The notes beneath the pieces were generated by a model that was given only the letters and a program-made list of their open reading frames with translations, had not been told where the DNA came from and ran no database searches. From the NCBI GenBank assembly GCA_029204225.1, contig CM055110.1:18469501-18533500 (forward strand): a stretch of 64,000 nt of DNA, written 5' to 3'. Every line of letters starts with the position of its first letter. Position 1 is the first letter of the stretch. Below, in pieces: positions 57,599 to 64,000 of this stretch. This stretch comes from Diphasiastrum complanatum (taxonomy: Eukaryota > Streptophyta > Lycopodiopsida > Lycopodiales > Lycopodiaceae). The translations under genes were made by a program, and so were the position numbers.

Positions 57599-57949
57599 CA
57601 AGGCTCTAACATCCACAACCAAGGAAGTACTATGGATCAAGAGGTTGCTTGAGGAGCTCAAAGTGATCAGATCAGGTGTCATTCCACTCATCTACAATGA
57701 CAACATCTCAGCCCAACATGTAGCATCCAATCAAATCTACCATGCAAGGAGCAAACACATAGAGATTGCTCACCACTTTGTAAGAGAAAAGGTCCTAGCT
57801 AAGGAGGTCTCATTGGAGCATGTTTCAAGTGAAGAATGCATAGCTGATATATCGACAAAGCCTCTTTGAAAGAATGCCTTTTTGAAGCTTAGATCAGCCC
57901 TTGGCTTAATTATTAAAGCTATGTTATCATCTAGCTAGATTGTGAGGAG
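57599..57949 (+). pseudogene. Element E RNase H C-terminal fragment
   Basis: Plus-strand ALTSTTKEVLWIKRLLEEL, IPLIYNDNISAQHVASNQIY, HARSKHIEIAHHFVREKV, CIADISTKPL then TGA where Trp would fit, and LKLRSALGLII. It is the end of copia RNase H, followed by a purine tract (GTGAGGAG) and LTR. Everything upstream is lost by the D-prime insertion and deletion. Confidence 0.88.
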
Positions 57950-58649
57950 TATTGAAATTTCACAATTCTAGCTTGACCATTTTTGGTCACATGCATTGTA
58001 CTTGGCAAGATGGCCATGTAAATAGATGCCACACGTGTCAAATCACATAGGATGATTTCCAATAAGTTCATTACTCATATTACATTGTGATAGCATCTTT
58101 GAAATGAAGCAAAAATGTGTTTGGATAGGCTAGAGAAATTCTAGGATCTAAAAATAGCATGTTTTTCATTGTTTTTGGATCTCGAGATCTTGACCCCAAG
58201 TTAGGGTGGATCCAATGACCTATTAGGTTAGATATTAGGGTTAGGGTATGAAAATTTCAGAGGTGCCCTAATATGCTCAGATCCGAGCTTGAAATGTATA
58301 AATACATGATGGGATCTCCATCAAATTATCAAAAAAAGTCAAGTTTTTCCACTTCTATCATCATTGTCTTTTGGTGGCAAGTTCTAGCTATTGGATGTGA
58401 GTGTTTTTATGCATTAATTGCTTGGATTGGAAGGTTTTGAACTTGTTTACAGGTCTGAGAAGCTTGATGTACTTTACTTTGGTTCATTTGATCAAATCTA
58501 TGTGCCTAATGTGGAGTTAAATGCCAAATTTAATAGTTTTGGTAACTAGTCTTCATTCTAGCTCATAGTTTGGATCTAGATCTTTTATTTGTGCATCCTC
58601 TATCACTTTTAGTATTGATTGGGATTGAATTTGCTGTAAAATTTTGTCA
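57950..58649 (+). mobile_element. Element E 3' LTR
   Basis: About 700 bp from TATTGAAATTTCAC (TG start mutated) to AATTTTGTCA. The opening CACAATTCTAGCTTGAC and the end TTTGCTGTAA match element A, so E is a divergent A-type element. It carries CACACGTGTC near 58030. Target-side flank GAACA (58650-58654) has no partner because the other end is deleted. Confidence 0.75.
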
Positions 58650-58895
58650 GAACATATTGCAATCAAGTTCTTTCATTCTAACTTTAAACTAAACCTCAAT
58701 TTTCCTACCCAGATTTGAATAGGAAAGGAGAAGCCTTCAAAGAACAGCTTGCTTAATAAACAAGCTTACATTCCAAACCCATCCTTTTTAAAATTAGTTT
58801 AAACCAGCCACATTCCAATAAAAGGATTACCAAACGCAAAGGCACAAACGGGAACGTGTGCACCTTAAAAAGAAATCGACTGCTATGATACCAAC
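58650..58895 (-). other. Gypsy leader, right part, with primer site
   Basis: Resumption of the gypsy leader after the E/D-prime block. The last bases (plus CTATGATACCAAC, 58883-58895; minus GTTGGTATCATAG) form a primer site for initiator-Met tRNA with one difference from the copia sites. Confidence 0.75.
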
Positions 58896-59359
58896 TGTTA
58901 CCATTCCCTAAGATCATCGACTGCCTTGAAGGTTTCGCACACCCCATACCCGTGACGACGCACCGTAACTTCCCAACCATAGGGTCACACCCACCCCCAT
59001 GCCCTGGAGCAATCAACACAATCATGTCCGATCAAGCCTCCTACGATAATTGGCGTCCCATACCACCAGCCATCGCACTCGGCACTCCCTAGCACACATC
59101 TCCTAGCCTGGAGATACATCTTGGCTAATGCACGTGCTCTCCATCCACCAACTCCCAGGTAGACTCAGTGAATGGAAAGAGAGAAACCCCACCACTATAT
59201 AGGCATAGCACAGTGGGTCTCATTAAGCATGGTCCTGCCGACGACACGTGACCACCTAGGATGGTGACGCGTGGCACCTAGACATGTCGATAACTCCACT
59301 CCTGCGTCATGCCCCTAGCGAGGCCGTCACTGAAGGGCGTACCATTATGGTACATAACA
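58896..59359 (-). mobile_element. Gypsy 5' LTR
   Basis: 464 bp, partner of 33196-33663. Same ends TGTTAC...ACATAACA. Roughly 30 differences by eye. Confidence 0.9.
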
Positions 59360-59967
59360 GTATTTAACTGCGAAAATAATAATATACACAATCTATGAAA
59401 AAATGCGTGATATTGAAAGCGAAGACTGTCGTTTTCTTCATTAAAATATATGAGAAAATATATTGGCAAAAAAATGTATTAGCAAAAAATACAAAGGTGT
59501 TGGGTTTTTCACATATTTCCACTTGTACTGGTGAAATGAAAACATGATGAAAACAAAGGTATGTGCAAAATGATGTGCAACATTCTGGCTAAATGTTATA
59601 TTTTTTCGTAAATTCCCGAAGGTCAAAAATTGTTGAAGGAAAATCCCATAAAAAGTAAAGGTAGAAGGAAGTGTCACAGTTTTCGTATTTTTAACAATGT
59701 TGAATTTACTTAACATACCATATTCCAATATGGTGTCGGGTTTTTTGCAAAAATAAAGTGAAACAATGAAACGAAGGTTTCGGCATTTTCGCAAAAAATG
59801 TAGCAAAAATAGAAATGTAGCGAAGGTGTCGGAAATTTCGCTACAACATATATGGACGACAGAATGCAAAGGTGTCGGCATTTTTTCTCTTCGCAAACTT
59901 CGGTGAAAACAATTGGACCAAAGATGACGGCCTTTAGAAACTGATAAAATGTAAAAAGCATCGGAAA
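59360..59967 (-). other. 3' region of outer gypsy with a degenerate repeated motif
   Basis: No protein recognised. Open frames here are low-complexity Phe-rich and probably chance. On the minus strand a motif of the form GCGAAAATGCCGACACCTT recurs five times with variations (near 59885, 59840, 59790, 59750 and 59500). Similar TTCGC/GTTCGG wording appears left of the nested gypsy at 33150-33180, supporting continuity of the outer element. Confidence 0.5.
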
Positions 59968-61020
59968 TTAGTCATAGTAGCGCTTCACCCTTGAGCCATT
60001 TACTCGACTATCAAGTAAATGTCCTTGAAGATTGGCTAACTGAAGTGATCCATTGTTAAAAACTTCTATGACTTTATATGGTCCCATCCATCTGGTATGT
60101 AATTTTCCAGGAAAGAACATGTGTCTGTTATCATACAGAAGCACGTAGTCCTCTCGTTTAATTTTTATTTTCTTAATGGATTGGTCGAAAATTTCTTTTC
60201 TTTTATTCTGAACTCGTTCAGTCTCGATCAATGAAAGACGACGATCTTGCACCAGTTGCGTCAAAGATATCATCCACTCCCGAAGACTATTGTGTTCATC
60301 CATTCGCTCTTCATTACCAATGCGAAACGTCAGAACTTTGAATTCTATTGGTAGTATGGGATGCATTCCATACACAAGATAGTATGGAGTCTGCCTAGTT
60401 GTAATCTTTTCAGCAGTTTTGTATGTCCATAAGACAGATGGTAACTTCTGATCCCAATCAGAAGAATGTGTTTCCATTACTTTACTCAAAATTTTACACA
60501 GAATTCCATTTGCCTGCTCTGTAAGTCCATTCACTTTTGGATTACATGGAGTGGTTTGGCGATGTGTAATAGAAAAATATGACAACATGGCCTCGATGGT
60601 CTGATTAAGAAAAATGGGTTCCCCTATTGCTAACGAGTTTTAAGGGACATCCATCGTGTGATAATGTTTTGGAATAAAACCTTTGCTATAGTCTTGACAT
60701 CATTCTTAATTGTGGCTTCGGCCTCTACCATCTTGATAGCATAGTCCGTGGCAACGAGAATGTAATGACGATGAGTTTTACACGTGATCGGTTTTATAGA
60801 CCCTACAAAATCTATCCCCCACTTCTCAAAAGGTGCTAAAGGAATAGTTGGAGTAAGCGGCCAATGTGTCGCGTATTTAGCATTGAAAATTCTTTTTGCA
60901 GTGTTTTTAAGAGCATAGTGAAATCTTCCTCATGTAATGCACTTATTACAGCGGTCACCTCGGTTGGTTCTAAACATCGGCGAAGGCTATCGTCAGCTCC
61001 TAACTTATACAATATTCTAT
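59968..61020 (-). pseudogene. Outer gypsy integrase
   Basis: Reading leftwards: the zinc-domain region (YKLGADDSLRRCLEPTEV, about 61010-60930), core start FEKWGIDFVGSIKP with the first Asp and ILVATDYAIKMVEAEA (60830-60720), then after frame changes THRQTTPCNPKVNGLTEQAN with the Glu (60560-60500) and the C-terminal part PSVLWTYKTAEKITTRQTPY, MFFPGKLHTRWMGPYKVIEV, LDSRVNGSRVKRYYD. The FPGKL.TRW.GP...VNG.R.K.Y ending is typical of Athila/Tat-type (non-chromovirus) gypsy integrases, which lack a chromodomain. The second Asp region is damaged. Confidence 0.85.
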
Positions 61021-61202
61021 TTACAATTGTATAAGGTCCTATTTTTGAAAGAAAAACATTTTTTGTTGTTTATTAAAATGTTCAGGATAAATCTGGTCCT
61101 GTAAAAAGTTAATAATGTCCATATAAATTGATGTTTTGATTGGATACGCATTATATGTTCATTGGAAAATTCATTAGAAATGGGTTCAAACTAATTTTTC
61201 AT

Positions 61203-61640
61203 TCAGAGGCGGGATATATAATCAACATTTTGATGATCCTTGCCTCTTCTTAATTCTACTTCATAATTAAACTCATCTAATAATAATACCCATCTAGCTA
61301 CCCTACCCGAAAGGTCAGGTTTATTCACTAAATGTTTCAATGCGTAGTGATCTACGTGAAAAACAAAAGGGTATCCTAAAAGATAATGTCTAAATTTCTT
61401 TACTGAATAAATCATTCCTAGTGCTTCTCACTCTGTAGCGGAATAATTCTTTTCTGATGCAACGAGTTGCCTACCCGCATAATAATCTATATTTTGGTCA
61501 TCTTTCTGACTAAGCACTACACCTATTGCAAACGATGATGTATCTACATATACATGGAACCCTTTAGACCAATTTGGAGGTCTGACTCCAGTGGCTTCTG
61601 CTAATACCATTTCAATAGATCAAAAGCTTGCTGATGGTCT
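61203..61640 (-). pseudogene. Outer gypsy RNase H
   Basis: GFHVYVDTSSFAIGVVLSQK, YYAGRQLVASEKNYSATE, then after a stop VKKFRHYLLGYPFVFHVDHY, LKHLVNKPDLSGRVARWVLL and GKDHQNVDYISRL. This is the full RNase H order of gypsy elements, with the ending NVDYxSRL. One in-frame stop splits it near 61425. Confidence 0.87.
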
Positions 61641-61645
61641 TGTGA

Positions 61646-62650
61646 TCAATGATACTCAACAGAATTTTTTAATAAACTTGTTAAAAAAGTTACTATTATG
61701 GCATAATTCTTAATTATCCTATGATAATAACCTACGTGTCCTAGAAAACCTCTAAGTTCTCGTAGATTAGTTGGTTCTAATAACTCTAAAATCATTGCTA
61801 CTTTTTCGATGTCGGCTTGTATACCGTCCTTCAAAATTTTATGTCCTAACAGGATATCTTCCCTTATCCCGAAGTAACACATGGTTGGATGCAATTTAAG
61901 AGATGTCTCTTGACATCTTCTCAATGTTTTCTCTAATGCGTCTAAATGGTCTTTAGTTGATGAATAGACACAAAAGTCATCCATGAAAATTTCTAAAAAC
62001 TTCCTTAAAATTTTTTGACTTTGTCATCATACGTTGGAATTTGGTAAGTGAATTACAAAGACCAAAGGACATCCGCGTATACGCGTACGTCCCCCAATCA
62101 GTGGTGAAAGTGGTCTTGGATCTATCTTCCTCCTTCATAAAACCTTAGTTATAACCTGAGAATCCATCTAAAAAGCTATAACGTTCATGACCAGCAACCT
62201 AGTCAAGAATAGTATCTATATATGGCAGAGGATGATAATCCTTTGTTGTAGTAGCATTTAGTTTTCTAAAATCTTGGCAAACTCTAATCTTGCTCGTCTT
62301 CTTCTTAGGTACTATAACTATTGGTGACACCCACTCACTGCTTAGAACATGATATATAATACCTGCTCTAAGACATCTATCTAATTCATCTTTAACTAAC
62401 AAGAAGTACTTTGGATTCAATCTATATTGGCATTGCCTAACAGGTATTGTTCCCTAAATAAGATCTATCTATGTTCGTCCCATTTAACTGGTATTCCTAT
62501 TAAATCATCCATCGACCAAGCAAATACATTTTGGTATTTTTGAAAAAGTAATATATACTCTTCACGTTCCTGGTCTGATTGGTGTTTATATAAATTCAAA
62601 ATTCTACCTTTATTAATTTCTATTTCTTCATAATCTGGTTTATCTACCAT
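61646..62650 (-). pseudogene. Outer gypsy reverse transcriptase
   Basis: Upstream linker YEEIEINKGRILNLY and LLFQKYQNVFAWSMDDLIGI (62650-62465). RT: LDRCLRAGIIYHVLSSEWVS, PIVIVPKKKTSKIRVCQDFR, KLNATTTKDYHPLPYIDTIL (62420-62199), then a decayed segment (62198-61985), and MDDFCVYSS with the catalytic Asp pair at 61984, LKLHPTMCYFGIREDILLGH, LRELRGFLGHVGYYHRIIKN. Several frameshifts and stops. The wording fits the non-chromovirus gypsy branch. Confidence 0.87.
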
Positions 62651-62755
62651 CCCTTCGGTCAGGCTTGTTCTGATTCCACCCAGAACTTTCCTTGACTCGG
62701 ATGTTGTTGGTATGTCCTCATCCTCATCAATCTCATAGCATTCTATGAAATTAAT

Positions 62756-63160
62756 TCATGATTCAACAGGTCTAGCTAACTCCTCACCCCATCTCAAAAG
62801 GTGACCCCCTATTGGACTGGCTGTGAGAATGCTTGGAAAAAATATCTGTTTGGTAGACCAATTTATAATAGCATCTGTTTGATATAGCCATGGTCTTCCA
62901 AATAATATTGAATAAGGTGGTGTATCTACTGGGTTTATGACAAAGAAATTCATAACAAACGTCTATGTTTCTATAACTACACTAATACCTTTTAGCTCCC
63001 CTACTGGTATACATTTGGATGTGCCTGCTAAATGGATTTCATGGTAAGTGATAGGCTGTATTTATTTTTCTAGCCCTAATTTCTTAATAATTTTTTATGT
63101 TATTAAGTTGATACTGGATCCTGAGTCTATTAGTATTCTATCTATAGTCTGATTTCCTAT
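62756..63160 (-). pseudogene. Outer gypsy protease domain 2
   Basis: Second of two aspartic protease-like units: ISAIIGNQTIDRILIDSGSS with DSGS at 63116-63127, then with stops VGELKGISVVIE, MNFFVINPVDTPPYSILFGR and PWLYQTDAIINWSTKQIFF. The GRPWL strand corresponds to the second half of the protease fold. Downstream it leads into the linker before RT. Three TAA/TAG stops interrupt it. Confidence 0.7.
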
Positions 63161-63760
63161 GATAGCACTAATCTCTAGAACTCCACAATCTCCTCTATCT
63201 ACATATTCTACTCTATCACTGTATGCAGGTATACTTAGTGTGAAAAACTTCTCCCCTTCCATAGTCCATACGGACTGAAACCCTTCATCCTCCGAAGTAT
63301 AGCTCGAGGATGATGTACGTGTCTCACCTTCGTACTTATCATTTTCCCATGATATAGAAATTCTTTTGTGACTTTTCCCCATCGATGTCTCCATCTGGTC
63401 TCTGAAGGTAATCTCCTTCTTCTTCCAATGAGTTATGACATCGGCCTGGTAGAGCCATGGTCGTCCTAATAACACTTTATATGACAATTGTCTTGTAGTT
63501 CATAAGTAAAATTCATAAGAAACTTATGGTCTCCAATATAAACTATAACTTGAGACAATTCTCCTATTGGTGATCTTCTAGTTGCATCAGCTAACCTTAA
63601 ATGTCTTAAGGTGTGTGCTATTCTATGATGAATGCCTAATTCATATGTTGTTTCTTCAGTCATTATGTTTACGGTAGATCCAGAATCTATAGGTACACTA
63701 TCTAAGATGCAGCCGTTGATTACTGTCTGAATCTCGAGTTGACCTTCATCACCATAATTA
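63161..63760 (-). pseudogene. Outer gypsy protease domain 1 and linker
   Basis: First protease-like unit: GQLEIQTVINGCILDSVPID then SGST (DSGS codons at 63676-63687), TRRSPIGELSQVIVYIGDHK, FLMNFTYELQDN, a frameshift near 63480, and YKVLLGRPWLYQADVITHWK. After it comes a Ser/Thr/Glu-rich linker (RTSSSSYTSEDEGFQSV) of about 90 residues before domain 2. Both units have DSG and GRPWLYQ in the same order, 560 bp apart, so they look like a tandem domain duplication. Confidence 0.72.
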
Positions 63761-64000
63761 AGTAATCCTACGTTGACTACTGCTTTTTTTTTTTTTTATT
63801 TTGCAAAAATTGCTTAATTTTTTTCTTGTAATATTGATTATCGTCTATTAACTGTTTAAAAGTTATATTGGGCATTCTGGATCAAGGCCTTCTACTATAT
63901 CATAAGAACGGTTTTTAAGTGGCGATGGATCTCTAGGTATCTCACTACTTATAACTGGATCTGAAAATTTTACTTTTTTAACTTTTCTAGTTTCTTTGTC
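63761..64000 (-). pseudogene. Outer gypsy Gag-protease junction
   Basis: Minus-strand PVISSEIPRDPSPLKNRSYD and IVEGLDPECPI, then, through a frameshift, TFKQLIDDNQYYKKK and a poly-A run (plus T13 at 63784-63799) leading to VVNVGLLNYGDEGQLEIQTV, the start of protease domain 1. The gene runs off the window. Confidence 0.6.

Larger units (their letters stand above)
33196..59359 (-). mobile_element. Chromovirus-type Ty3/gypsy element interrupted by nested copias
   Basis: LTRs at 33196-33663 and 58896-59359, a primer site next to the right LTR and a polypurine tract next to the left LTR define a minus-strand element of 26.2 kb. Flanks GTTTT (33191-33195) and GTATT (59360-59364) could be a target duplication with one change. 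Removing copia B (5.3 kb), C (9.2 kb) and the E/D-prime block (5.3 kb) leaves about 6.4 kb, normal for a gypsy element. Order on the minus strand: gag, protease, RT, RNase H, integrase, chromodomain. LTR divergence by eye is around 6-7%, older than its insertions. Many frameshifts; not functional. Confidence 0.88.

Noticed and set aside
59441-59961. 151- and 83-codon Phe-rich frames
   Set aside because: They are low-complexity and built from the repeated motif of the 3' region. No protein-like conservation between frames.

Overview
This window is nuclear DNA from a land plant with a large, repeat-rich genome. It consists almost entirely of LTR retrotransposons at different stages of decay, separated by AT-rich spacer, (GA)n/(GT)n microsatellites and a few host-like gene remnants. 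The evidence is the many Ty1/copia and Ty3/gypsy polyproteins, initiator-Met-tRNA primer sites (core GGTATCAGAGCC), polypurine tracts before TG...CA LTRs, a plant CACTA/En-Spm-type transposon gene with GT-AG introns, and a small plant-like gene copy. I cannot name the species. I found no tRNA, rRNA, CRISPR or bacterial-style operon.

Layout. 1-2320: decayed copia gag-pol on the minus strand with two tandem primer-site copies. 2320-4000: spacer with a GACATGCA minisatellite and a (GA)n tract. 4000-10886: a duplicated block, consisting of a 967-bp flank carrying a host pseudogene, then a copia LTR element truncated in RT, then the same flank again with a solo LTR bounded by a perfect GCTGG target duplication. 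10887-16180: an unassigned reading frame, a minus-strand LTR, a copia integrase piece and a truncated non-autonomous copia copy (B-prime). 16180-20480: degenerate 190-bp tandem repeats, three exon-like modules, a CACTA-type transposase pseudogene, microsatellites and a copia fragment. 20480-29900: mostly spacer, with a 905-bp imperfect inverted repeat (24291-25195), a copia RNase H fragment and a second copy of the host pseudogene in inverse orientation.

29900-64000 reads best as one nest of retroelements. The outermost is a non-chromovirus Ty3/gypsy element on the minus strand (gag-PR-RT-RNase H-IN at 59968-64000; coiled-coil ORF at about 30313-32882). It appears to be split by a complete chromovirus-type gypsy (33196-59359, LTRs at both ends, plus chromodomain). 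That element is split in turn by copia B in its RNase H (35248-40547), by copia C in its protease (42384-51563, target duplication GTCAC), and by copia remnants E and D-prime in its leader (53349-58649). Copia C carries copia D in its own RNase H (43490-47824). LTR divergence judged by eye (gypsy about 6-7%, B about 2-3%, C about 2%) agrees with this order.

The observations most worth follow-up are: two consecutive aspartic-protease domains in the outer gypsy element; a 467-bp near-perfect palindrome in the 5' end of element D; two non-autonomous copia families (B and D) that keep long open frames although integrase and RT are unrecognisable or absent; the recombinant flank/solo-LTR duplication at 4-11 kb; the large inverted repeat near 24.7 kb; and a shared 10-bp palindrome CACACGTGTG in the LTRs of several otherwise different copia families. 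No element looks fully autonomous. Every polyprotein examined has at least one stop, frameshift or missing motif.
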